Below, one piece after another: positions 49,736-57,446 of a stretch of DNA of 64,000 bases. Both the position numbers and the translations under genes were made by a program. Under the pieces are notes generated by a model, which was given only the letters and a program-made list of their open reading frames with translations, had not been told where the DNA came from and ran no database searches. Origin of the DNA: Lacinutrix himadriensis (GTDB taxonomy: Bacteria; Bacteroidota; Bacteroidia; Flavobacteriales; Flavobacteriaceae); NCBI RefSeq assembly GCF_001418105.1, contig NZ_LIQI01000028.1, positions 1 through 64,000 of the forward strand, written 5' to 3'. The stretch's first letter is position 1, and each line of letters starts with the position of its first letter.

Positions 49736-50923
49736 ATGAATCCACTTTCAGAAAGAATTACAAATATGTCTACTTCTGCCACATTAGCAATGGCAGCAAA
49801 AGCAAGAGAACTTAGAGCCGAAGGCAAAGATATTATAGGATTAAGTTTGGGGGAACCAGATTTTAATACTCCAGATTTTATTAAAGATGCTGCAATACAA
49901 GCGGTAAACGATAATTACAATTCGTACTCACCAGTAGATGGTTATGTGGATTTAAAAGAAGCTGTAATTACAAAGTTTAAACGCGACAATAACTTAACAT
50001 ACACATTACCTCAAGTTGTTGTTTCTACAGGCGCAAAACAATCTTTATACAACATAGCGCAAGTAATGTTAAACAAAGGAGACGAGGTTATTTTACCTTG
50101 TCCGTATTGGGTTAGCTATAGTGATATAGTTAAGGTTGCAGAAGGTGTACCTGTAGAAGTAAAAACATCTATAGATACCGATTTCAAAATGACTGCCGCA
50201 CAGTTAGAAGCAGCTATTACACCAAAAACAAAAATGCTTTGGTTTAGTTCTCCTTGTAACCCAAGTGGTTCTTTATACAGTAAGGAAGAACTAGAAGCTT
50301 TAGCTTCTGTTTTAGTAAAGCATCCAAATATTTATGTGGTTTCTGATGAAATATACGAACACATAAACTACACTGGAAAACCACACGCAAGTATGGCTGG
50401 AATTGATGGTATGTTTAATAATACGATTACCGTTAATGGTGTTTCTAAGGCTTTCGCTATGACTGGCTGGAGAGTTGGTTTTATTGGTGCTCCAGATTGG
50501 ATTGCTCGTGCTTGTAACAAAATGCAAGGACAAGTAACTAGCGGAACAAACTGTATAGCACAACGTGCTGTTATAACTGCTTTAAATGCAGACCCAAGTG
50601 TTGTTAACTATATGATTGACGAGTTTAAAGTACGTCGTGATATGGTTTTAGATTTATTGGATGGTATAGAAGGTTTTAAAACCAATACACCAGAAGGTGC
50701 CTTTTATGTATTTCCAGATGTTTCTTTTTTCTTCGGAAAGACCTTACGTGGAAAAACAATAAACAACGCTACAGATTTCTCTCTATATCTTTTAGAAGAA
50801 GCATTGGTTGCTACGGTAACAGGAGATGCATTTGGAAATCCTAATTGCATTCGAATCTCTTATGCTGCAAGTCAAGAACAAATAAAAGAAGCAATTAAAA
50901 GAATTAAAGAAGCGCTTAGCTAA
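49736..50923 (+). CDS. Class I pyridoxal-phosphate aminotransferase (aspartate-type)
   Basis: 395 residues. Aminotransferase fold I signatures: SLGEPDFNTPDFIKDAA, VSTGAKQSLYN, the PLP-stacking YWVSY, NPSGSLYS, VVSDEIYEHINY, the Schiff-base Lys in VNGVSKAFAMTGWRVGF, and the substrate Arg in CIRISYA. This matches the subgroup that includes Thermus-type aspartate aminotransferase. It transfers amino groups between aspartate or similar amino acids and 2-oxoglutarate. The exact substrate is not decided by sequence alone. A very strong hairpin terminator follows. Confidence 0.92.
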   Translation: MNPLSERITNMSTSATLAMAAKARELRAEGKDIIGLSLGEPDFNTPDFIKDAAIQAVNDNYNSYSPVDGYVDLKEAVITKFKRDNNLTYTLPQVVVSTGAKQSLYNIAQVMLNKGDEVILPCPYWVSYSDIVKVAEGVPVEVKTSIDTDFKMTAAQLEAAITPKTKMLWFSSPCNPSGSLYSKEELEALASVLVKHPNIYVVSDEIYEHINYTGKPHASMAGIDGMFNNTITVNGVSKAFAMTGWRVGFIGAPDWIARACNKMQGQVTSGTNCIAQRAVITALNADPSVVNYMIDEFKVRRDMVLDLLDGIEGFKTNTPEGAFYVFPDVSFFFGKTLRGKTINNATDFSLYLLEEALVATVTGDAFGNPNCIRISYAASQEQIKEAIKRIKEALS

Positions 50924-50942
50924 ACTTTATTTTAAATATATT

Positions 50943-50980
50943 TTAAAGCCATGAATACACTGTATTCATGGCTTTTTTTT
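50943..50980. terminator. Bidirectional intrinsic terminator
   Basis: 14-bp perfect stem AAAGCCATGAATAC/GTATTCATGGCTTT (50945-50958 with 50962-50975), loop ACT, then eight T on the plus strand; converging genes on both sides. Confidence 0.95.
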
Positions 50981-51231
50981 TATACCATTACTAGCAACAA
51001 CAAAAGCAAAATAATCACTAGGCTTATTAGATAATAAATGATTTCTTCCTTATTCTGAATAGCCATTTGTAAACGTATTCGCTCTAAAATTTCTGGCGTT
51101 GCTTCTGGAAAAGTATACAAGGATTCTGCTTTGATAATTTCACCAAAAAATGGTCTTGTAAATTTCCTTCTTAGACGTTTCAGATTTTCATTATTCTTTA
51201 ACGTTAACAGCATGGATTCTCCTAAAGGCAT
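50980..51231 (-). CDS. Small C-tail-anchored protein (pair member 2)
   Basis: 83 residues. Basic N-terminal half (LKNNENLKRLRRKF), then a helical middle, and a C-terminal membrane helix (about 63-82) with only one residue beyond, so tail-anchored with the bulk in the cytoplasm. It shares the KNNE-x-x-x-R...K-x-F pattern, length and topology with the gene directly upstream (4-bp gap), so the two are probably diverged duplicates. Function unknown. Confidence 0.65.
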   Translation of the reverse strand: MPLGESMLLTLKNNENLKRLRRKFTRPFFGEIIKAESLYTFPEATPEILERIRLQMAIQNKEEIIYYLISLVIILLLLLLVMV

Positions 51232-51235
51232 AAGC

Positions 51236-51499
51236 TTATATATAAATAATTATTAGTGTCATTAGAATACTTAAAGCAACACCTAAAACAAGAATCTGCT
51301 TTAGTCTTACTTGTTTTTGTTCGCGTTGTATCTTTTCCTCAATGCTTTTCAACTCTTCTTTAGTTGCGGTATTATGAAACTCTAGTTTTGTACTAGAATA
51401 GCCTCCTTCAAAAGATTTTCTTTTGCTTCTATTGGAACGCATTTTCTCATTATTCTTAATAACGGTAATCATTGCTTGTACAGAACCACCAAATCCCAT
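51236..51499 (-). CDS. Small C-tail-anchored protein (pair member 1)
   Basis: 87 residues starting MGFGGSVQAMITVIKNNEKMR, an N-terminus I recall from many flavobacterial 'hypothetical' proteins. A charged coiled-coil-like middle (TKEELKSIEEKIQREQKQ) leads into a C-terminal membrane helix (about 67-86). Same topology as the next gene. The 226 bp upstream (51500-51725) contain two GTTACA words but no paired CGTC box, and I see no other feature there. Confidence 0.68.
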   Translation of the reverse strand: MGFGGSVQAMITVIKNNEKMRSNRSKRKSFEGGYSSTKLEFHNTATKEELKSIEEKIQREQKQVRLKQILVLGVALSILMTLIIIYI

Positions 51500-51725
51500 A
51501 ATTTCTAGGTTTTAAAAGTGAAACATTAAATTTTAGATAATAGAAGTGTGTTACAAGAATTTTCATTCTTGCTTTCTATATAGAATATTATAAAAGATTA
51601 TTTTGAGGATAGCTCAAAAGATCATCAGTTGAAAATCTGTAATAAAAGCTGCTTTATATATATGTAGTACTTTTTATATAAATGTTACACTTTTAAAAGG
51701 AAATAGATATTCTTCAGAAATACAT

Positions 51726-51980
51726 TTACAAAGTAGCAATAAGAAATGCTACAAAAAACAAAGACACTTTTAAGACGGTCTCTATAGAGCAGTAGGTATT
51801 AAATTGTCTACTCTTTAATTGTTGTCTAATTCCGAAAATAGAATTGGAAGAAACTTTACTAAAGTTGCTATTAACGATCTGTTGGTAGTTGGAGTTTAAA
51901 AACCCTAAAGGTTTATTTACGGTGTCCTTTTCTTGTGTGGGAAGTGGTTCTAAATCTTGTGATGTAATTACTAATTCCAT
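51726..51980 (-). CDS. Small single-span membrane protein under ECF-like promoter
   Basis: 84 residues from ATG 51980; a longer frame to 52022 begins upstream of the CGTC box of the putative promoter and is rejected. Ser/Asn/Gln-rich cytoplasmic part with no motif, then a C-terminal membrane helix (VLKVSLFFVAFLIATL) ending the protein. No family recognised. The main interest is its promoter, shared with the ankyrin gene at 4304. Confidence 0.6.
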   Translation of the reverse strand: MELVITSQDLEPLPTQEKDTVNKPLGFLNSNYQQIVNSNFSKVSSNSIFGIRQQLKSRQFNTYCSIETVLKVSLFFVAFLIATL

Positions 51981-52012
51981 GATGATTGGTTTTAATTGGT
52001 TTGTATAATAAA

Positions 52013-52038
52013 GACGAACCAATTAGTAAATTGTTACA
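52013..52038 (-). promoter_or_regulatory. ECF-sigma-like promoter for the 84-aa membrane protein
   Basis: Minus-strand TGTAAC (52033-52038) and CGTC (52013-52016), exactly 16 bp apart, then TTTATTATA, 32 bp before the ATG. The leader after it (AATTAAAACCAATCATCATG) is close to that of the ankyrin gene as well. Confidence 0.6.
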
Positions 52039-52121
52039 TTCCTAATAGTCTTGAAACGATACAATAACGTGGAAACACCTATTCTGATTACAGGATTTAA
52101 AGAAAAAATATTTTTACGAAT

Positions 52122-53624
52122 TTATCTATTTCGCCAGAAAAATGGGGTAAATAATATAAGTACAGTAAACAATTCTAATCTTCCAATTAGCATTAAGAAA
52201 CTACACCACCATTTTCCTAAATCAGGCAATGCTGCATAGTTATTTACAGGACCAAAATCACCAAGTGCCGGACCAACATTTCCTAAACTGGAAGCTGCCA
52301 AACCTACGGAAGATTCAAAATTTATTCCCATCATAGAAAACACTAAAGCTCCAACAATAAAGGATAACATATATAGGATAAAAAAGGCAAGTATATTAAA
52401 TACAATTTCTTTTGAAATGGCTTTTTTATTATAACGTACAGGCACAATAGCATTGGGATGCAAAGTACGTTTAAACTCTAAAAACCCATTTTTTATTAGC
52501 ACTAAATGGCGTACTACTTTCACACCTCCAGAAGTACTACCTGCAGATCCACCTAGAAACATGATTCCGAAAAAGAACACCACTAAAAAGGGTGTCCATA
52601 ATGTATAATCTGCTGTTACAAAACCAGTTGTAGTGATAACAGATAACACCTGAAATAAAGCATGACGAAAAGCACTTTCTGCTTCTCCCCAAACCATTGG
52701 ATGATCAATTGTAGAAGCTGTAAGATCCGATTTAAAATAAATAATGAAGGCAACAATAGCAGTAAAAATAGCTACAAACTTAAAGTATAGCTTAAACTCT
52801 TCATCGTGAATAATTTTTTGCACTTTACCTTTAAAAGCAAAATAACTTAAAACAAAGTTAGTTCCTGCTAGAAACATAAACACGATAATAATGTATTGTA
52901 TTACGGGTTCATTATTCCAATAGGCAACACTGGCATTCTTAGTAGAAAAACCTCCTGTAGACAAGGTACATAAGGAATGATTTATAGCGTCGAAAAAGGA
53001 CATTCCTGCTACTTGTAACAAAATAGTTTCCGCAACCGTGTACCCAAAATAAATTAGCCACAAACGTTTTGCTGTATCTGTAATTCTTGGGTGTAATTTA
53101 TCTGTACTTGGTCCTGGAGCTTCGGCTGCAAATAGCTGCATACCTCCAATTCCTAATAATGGCAAAATAGCTATCGCTAAAACGATAATCCCCATTCCAC
53201 CAATCCAATGTGTTAAGCTTCGCCAAAACAAAACTCCTTCGGGTACTGCTTCAATATCATTTAAAATAGATGCTCCTGTTGTTGTAAAACCTGACATTGT
53301 TTCAAAAAATGCATCCGTAAATTGGGGGATACTTTCAGTAAAAATATAAGGTAGCGTTCCAGATAGCGACATAACAATCCAACCAAACGTTACTACAATA
53401 TAACCTTCGCGTTTGTTCATTTCTTTGCTATGATTTCTAGTAGAAACCATTCCAAAAACACCAACTAAAAGCGTTACAATTCCGGAAAGAAACAACTCTA
53501 AAGTAACACCATCTTTATAAATCAAACTGATTAGTGCAGACAGCAGCATAAAACCACCATTAAACAAGAGTAGCAATCCGAAAAAATGGAAAATAATTTT
53601 GTGATTAAGCTTAATGGCTCTCAT
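52122..53624 (-). CDS. trkH: TrkH-type potassium uptake channel subunit
   Basis: 500 residues, about ten membrane helices. K+ selectivity-filter loops recognisable by the T-T-G / T-G-G pattern: MSGFTTTGASIL, LCTLSTGGFSTKNAS, ITTTGFVTADY and AASSLGNVGPALG. It conducts K+ inward, gated by the TrkA ring. The start overlaps the trkA stop by 4 bp (ATGA), so translation is coupled. Confidence 0.94.
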   Translation of the reverse strand: MRAIKLNHKIIFHFFGLLLLFNGGFMLLSALISLIYKDGVTLELFLSGIVTLLVGVFGMVSTRNHSKEMNKREGYIVVTFGWIVMSLSGTLPYIFTESIPQFTDAFFETMSGFTTTGASILNDIEAVPEGVLFWRSLTHWIGGMGIIVLAIAILPLLGIGGMQLFAAEAPGPSTDKLHPRITDTAKRLWLIYFGYTVAETILLQVAGMSFFDAINHSLCTLSTGGFSTKNASVAYWNNEPVIQYIIIVFMFLAGTNFVLSYFAFKGKVQKIIHDEEFKLYFKFVAIFTAIVAFIIYFKSDLTASTIDHPMVWGEAESAFRHALFQVLSVITTTGFVTADYTLWTPFLVVFFFGIMFLGGSAGSTSGGVKVVRHLVLIKNGFLEFKRTLHPNAIVPVRYNKKAISKEIVFNILAFFILYMLSFIVGALVFSMMGINFESSVGLAASSLGNVGPALGDFGPVNNYAALPDLGKWWCSFLMLIGRLELFTVLILFTPFFWRNR

Positions 53625-54973
53625 TTACAAGAATATTTTTTCAAACGTTTAATAGATCTTGGCAAGCAACACACTACCACATTATCATTTTCTTGTATTC
53701 TAAAGCTTCCCAGTGCAATATGCCCTTTTCCGTCTCTAATAACACCTCCAATAATTGCAGATCTTGGGAAGTCTACATCTTTAATAAGTTTATTATTAAT
53801 TTTAGATTTTGCTTTTACCTTAAACTCTAACAACTCTGCATTCATGTTATTCAGTTTGGTCATTGCCACAACCTCTCCTTTACGTATATATCTAAAAATA
53901 TTATTTGCCGCAAGTAGTTTTTTATTAATAAGCGTATCAATCCCTATAGATTGTGACAACTCAAAATAATCCATATTTTCTACAAGGGCAATGGTTTTCT
54001 TAACCCCTTTAGATTTTGCTACTAAGCAAGACATGATATTGGTTTCTGAATTTCCTGTAACAGAAATAAAAGCATCCATATCCCCAATGTTTTCTTCGTC
54101 TAGCAAATCTACATTTCTTCCATCTCCATTTATTACTAGCACTTTTTCTAGCTCGTCTGCCAACTCAAAAGCATGTTCCTTATCTTTTTCAATAAGCTTT
54201 ACATTAAAATTGTTGGCACATAAATCTCTGGATGTTTTGTAACCAATTTTACTACCTCCAAGAATCATGACATTTTTAATCTCTACATTACTTTTTCCTG
54301 TCATTTTACACAACTCATCTCCTCCTCCTTCACTTGTAATAAAGACCACATTATCGCCTTCTTTAAACTGTGTATCTCCTCTTGGAATGATTGTATATTG
54401 CGTACCAAAACGTTGAATTGCTATTGGCACAAAGTGAATTTCATGAAATAATTGAGCGGCTTCTTTTACTGTTTTACCAACAAAAGACGCGGTTCTAGCT
54501 AAATTTAAACCAACCATGGTTAGCGCTCCTTGTTCAAACTCATAGCTATCATTAAATGCAGATTGATTTAATAACAGACTAATCTCTGAAGCCGCTAAAG
54601 CTTCAGGAGAAATTAATTCATCAATACCTAATTCGGTAAAACCAACTTCTTCTTTATGGTTGATAAACTCTGTATTCGAGATTCTAGCTATGGTACGTTT
54701 CGCACCAAGCTGTTTTGCTAAAACGCAAACTGTAATATTTGTAGTTTCAGAAGCTGTTACCGCAATTAGTAAATCAATATTGTTAACATTTGCTTCTTTT
54801 AAGATAGATATTGACGTAGCATCCCCTTTAATCACCTTAATATCTAAATGATTATCTGCATAAGACAGACTATCTTTATTAGTATCTATTAAGGTTATTT
54901 CTTGCGATTCGTAAGACAATAATTTTGCTAAATGAAATCCTACTTCACCAGCTCCAGCAATAATTATTTTCAT
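53621..54973 (-). CDS. trkA: Trk system potassium transporter regulatory subunit TrkA
   Basis: 450 residues with two RCK units. The first Rossmann fold is complete (MKIIIAGAGEVGFHLAKLL, with Asp in LIDTNKDSL); the second is NVMILGGSKIGYKTSRDL. Each is followed by a TrkA_C domain (GLNLARTASFVGKTVKEAA; ELLEFKVKAKSKINNKLIKDVDFP). It binds NAD(H)/ATP and gates TrkH. Operon trkA-trkH. Confidence 0.95.
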   Translation of the reverse strand: MKIIIAGAGEVGFHLAKLLSYESQEITLIDTNKDSLSYADNHLDIKVIKGDATSISILKEANVNNIDLLIAVTASETTNITVCVLAKQLGAKRTIARISNTEFINHKEEVGFTELGIDELISPEALAASEISLLLNQSAFNDSYEFEQGALTMVGLNLARTASFVGKTVKEAAQLFHEIHFVPIAIQRFGTQYTIIPRGDTQFKEGDNVVFITSEGGGDELCKMTGKSNVEIKNVMILGGSKIGYKTSRDLCANNFNVKLIEKDKEHAFELADELEKVLVINGDGRNVDLLDEENIGDMDAFISVTGNSETNIMSCLVAKSKGVKKTIALVENMDYFELSQSIGIDTLINKKLLAANNIFRYIRKGEVVAMTKLNNMNAELLEFKVKAKSKINNKLIKDVDFPRSAIIGGVIRDGKGHIALGSFRIQENDNVVVCCLPRSIKRLKKYSCK

Positions 54974-55083
54974 TTATAGTTTTAATAAAAAAGTAAGCAA
55001 ATATACTGCAAATTATTAAGATACAAATAAGATACCTGTATTTGATTTGATTACTCTATAAGTATTTAAACAAAAAAAATATG

Positions 55084-55091
55084 TAGTTTTG
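55084..55091 (+). promoter_or_regulatory. -7 element upstream of ubiE
   Basis: TAGTTTTG (TAnnTTTG), 14 bp before the TTG start at 55106, consistent with that start and a very short leader. Confidence 0.5.
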
Positions 55092-55105
55092 CCAAAAAAA
55101 TAGAT

Positions 55106-55831
55106 TTGTCGAAAATAAAACCATACAAGGATAGCGATTTAGGTAAAAAAGAACAAGTTACCAAAATGTTTGATACAATTTCTAAAGATTATGATGGCTT
55201 AAATAGAGTTATTTCCTTTGGAATTGATGTTTCATGGCGTAAAAAAGTGGTTGCAATGGTTAAAGAATCGCAGCCAAAAACCATATTAGATATAGCTACA
55301 GGAACAGGAGATCTTGCTATTAATCTAGCACAAACCAATGCCGAAAAAATTGTAGGTCTAGACATAAGTAGCGGTATGCTTAATATTGGTAAAACCAAAA
55401 TTAAAAAACGCGGACTAGAAAATACTATTGAAATGGTTTTAGGAGACAGTGAAAACATGCCTTTTGAAGACAATTCTTTTGATGCGATAACGGTCGCTTT
55501 TGGAGTTCGAAATTTTGAAACTCTAGAAAAAGGCCTAAAAGAAATACACCGCGTATTAAAACCTCAAGGGACTTTTGTTATATTAGAAACTTCTATGCCA
55601 ACAAAAACACCTTATAAACAAGGTTATAATTTTTATACAAAAAACATTCTTCCTTTAATTGGAAAAATGTTTTCTAAAGATAGAAGTGCCTATAAATATT
55701 TATGTGAATCTGCTTCTGTTTTTCCTTTTGGTGAAGCTTTAAACAATATTTTAAGAGAAACGGGGTTTATTAATGTTACAGATTTCCCACAAACATTTGG
55801 TGTGGCAACCATCTATAAATCGTCAAAATAA
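55106..55831 (+). CDS. ubiE: Demethylmenaquinone (UbiE/MenG) C-methyltransferase
   Basis: 241 residues from TTG 55106 (no ATG gives the conserved N-terminus). UbiE motifs: [32 protein letters not shown] motif [12 protein letters not shown], and [10 protein letters not shown]-type [26 protein letters not shown]. It performs the last methylation in menaquinone synthesis, which feeds the NQR complex encoded earlier. porT follows after 3 bp; this ubiE-porT order is familiar in flavobacteria. Confidence 0.93.
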   Translation: MSKIKPYKDSDLGKKEQVTKMFDTISKDYDGLNRVISFGIDVSWRKKVVAMVKESQPKTILDIATGTGDLAINLAQTNAEKIVGLDISSGMLNIGKTKIKKRGLENTIEMVLGDSENMPFEDNSFDAITVAFGVRNFETLEKGLKEIHRVLKPQGTFVILETSMPTKTPYKQGYNFYTKNILPLIGKMFSKDRSAYKYLCESASVFPFGEALNNILRETGFINVTDFPQTFGVATIYKSSK

Positions 55832-55834
55832 TAT

Positions 55835-56548
55835 ATGAAAAATATACTTGTCTTAATAATCACTCTTTTTGTTTTTCAATCTTCTTCTGCACAACTATTT
55901 AGTAAAGAGAAAATAAAAAACAATGAAAATGTAGATAAAGCACGCTTAAGCTATGGATATTACCTTGGATTTAATAGTTATGATTTCAACTTTGACTACT
56001 ACCAAGACAAAAAAGATATTCAAGTAGAAACAAGTACCGGTTTTAATGTAGGACTAATTGGGAATTTAAGAATTAACGACTATGTAGATATACGATTAGA
56101 ACCAGGCTTATCGATAACTTCTAGAAATCTAATTTATGATGAAACCTATTTTGATGGTACCGAATTTACAGATGCCGATTTAATAAGAGAAGTTAAATCT
56201 ACTTACATTCATATTCCTTTATTAATTAAACTTTCTACAAAACGACTTAACAACTTTAAACCTTTTATTGTTGGTGGAATCTCTACTGCTTTAAACCTTT
56301 CTAGTAATCAAGACAATCCGGATGATAATTCAGCTGGTGAATTTAGAATGAAAAAAAACAATCTGTTTTACGAAATTGGTTTTGGAATTGATTTCTACAT
56401 GTTCTTTTTCAAGTTTACTCCTTCTGTACGTGGAATCTTTGCGTTTAATGATGAAATTGTTCCAGATGTTGATCCTAATAGTCCGTGGACAGGAAATATT
56501 TCAAGCATGCAAACTAGAGGCTTGTTTATCAACTTGACTTTTCAATAA
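55835..56548 (+). CDS. porT: Type IX secretion system outer-membrane protein PorT
   Basis: 237 residues. Signal peptide 1-19 (QSSSAQLF), then an eight-stranded beta-barrel pattern (SYGYYLGFNSYDFNF; TSTGFNVGLIGNLRI; VDIRLEPGLSITSR; YIHIPLLIKLS; FKPFIVGGIST; NNLFYEIGFGIDFYMF; FKFTPSVRGIFAF), with a final aromatic LFINLTFQ. Length, barrel and position directly after ubiE fit PorT, required for T9SS assembly in Porphyromonas and Flavobacterium. A generic PorT-like 'outer membrane beta-barrel' label is the alternative. Confidence 0.85.
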   Translation: MKNILVLIITLFVFQSSSAQLFSKEKIKNNENVDKARLSYGYYLGFNSYDFNFDYYQDKKDIQVETSTGFNVGLIGNLRINDYVDIRLEPGLSITSRNLIYDETYFDGTEFTDADLIREVKSTYIHIPLLIKLSTKRLNNFKPFIVGGISTALNLSSNQDNPDDNSAGEFRMKKNNLFYEIGFGIDFYMFFFKFTPSVRGIFAFNDEIVPDVDPNSPWTGNISSMQTRGLFINLTFQ

Positions 56549-56621
56549 ACTGCGACTGCCACTAAAAACTGAGACTACCACTGAATACTGAGAACTGAAT
56601 ACTGAGACTGCGACTGAATAC
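56549..56621 (+). repeat. Degenerate tandem ACTGAGACTGC-type repeat
   Basis: The whole 75-bp gap between porT and the convergent methyltransferase is built from shuffled ACTGNGA / ACTGAATA units. Low-complexity expansion; no coding or hairpin signal. Confidence 0.75.
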
Positions 56622-56623
56622 TT

Positions 56624-57343
56624 TTAACCCCTCTTAAATTCGCTCAACAAAATAGCAGTTGCTGTAGCTACGTTTAAACTTTCGGTTGCTTGAAGTTGTC
56701 CAAACCTTGGAATACTAATTCGTTTGGTTACTAAGGCTTCCATAGCAGAAGAAATACCATTCGCTTCGTTTCCTAAAACCAAAACACCTTGAGTTGGCAA
56801 TTCGCTTTTATACACATTTTCGCCATCCATAAAAGCACCAAAAACTTCAGTTTTACTTTCCTTTAAAAAGTTTTCTAGATTTACATAACTCACATTAACT
56901 CTAGTTATAGATCCCATTGTCGCTTGAATTACTTTCGGATTATAACAATCTACAGTAGCAGTACTACAAACCAAATCTGCAATTCCAAACCAATCACAAA
57001 GTCTAATAATAGTTCCTAAATTTCCAGGATCTCTAACATCATCGAGAGCTACAATAAGCGTATTGCTATTCACTTGAGTTGTTTCTGGAATTTTAAAAAC
57101 AGCCAAAGCTTTATTAGGTGTAGTTAAAAAGCTGATTTTTTTTAATTCTTTTTCTGAAATAATAGTTTCTTCCTTAACCTCCATATTAAAAGAGGTTGTA
57201 GTAAAAATATGATGCAGTTTTAAAGAAGAATGCAATAGCTCTTTTATCGTTTTTAAACCTTCAGCTACAAACAAGCCTTCTTGCTGTCTATACTTTTTTT
57301 GCTTTAAACTAGTTATTAATTTTATTTGGCTTTTGGTTAACAT
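56624..57343 (-). CDS. TrmH/SpoU-family RNA 2'-O-methyltransferase
   Basis: 239 residues. N-terminal substrate-binding (SpoU_sub_bind-like) region KKYRQQEGLFVAEGLKTIKELL, then the SPOUT knot domain with motif 1 ALDDVRDPGNLGTIIRLCDWF, motif 2 GVLVLGNEANGIS and motif 3 ISIPRFGQLQATESLNVATATAILL. It methylates a ribose in tRNA or rRNA; the site (for example G2251 or another) cannot be fixed from sequence. Confidence 0.92.
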   Translation of the reverse strand: MLTKSQIKLITSLKQKKYRQQEGLFVAEGLKTIKELLHSSLKLHHIFTTTSFNMEVKEETIISEKELKKISFLTTPNKALAVFKIPETTQVNSNTLIVALDDVRDPGNLGTIIRLCDWFGIADLVCSTATVDCYNPKVIQATMGSITRVNVSYVNLENFLKESKTEVFGAFMDGENVYKSELPTQGVLVLGNEANGISSAMEALVTKRISIPRFGQLQATESLNVATATAILLSEFKRG

Positions 57344-57446
57344 GTAAATAATGTATTTTTGAAACTATAAAAAGGTTTTTACTGGCTAAAGATGAAACCT
57401 TAAATTCATTAAAACAAAATTAGTATTAATTTATCACATAATATTC

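Noticed and set aside
51500-51725. GTTACA words near 51550 and 51683 as further ECF promoters
   Set aside because: No CGTC at 16 bp spacing on the minus strand; likely chance in AT-rich DNA.
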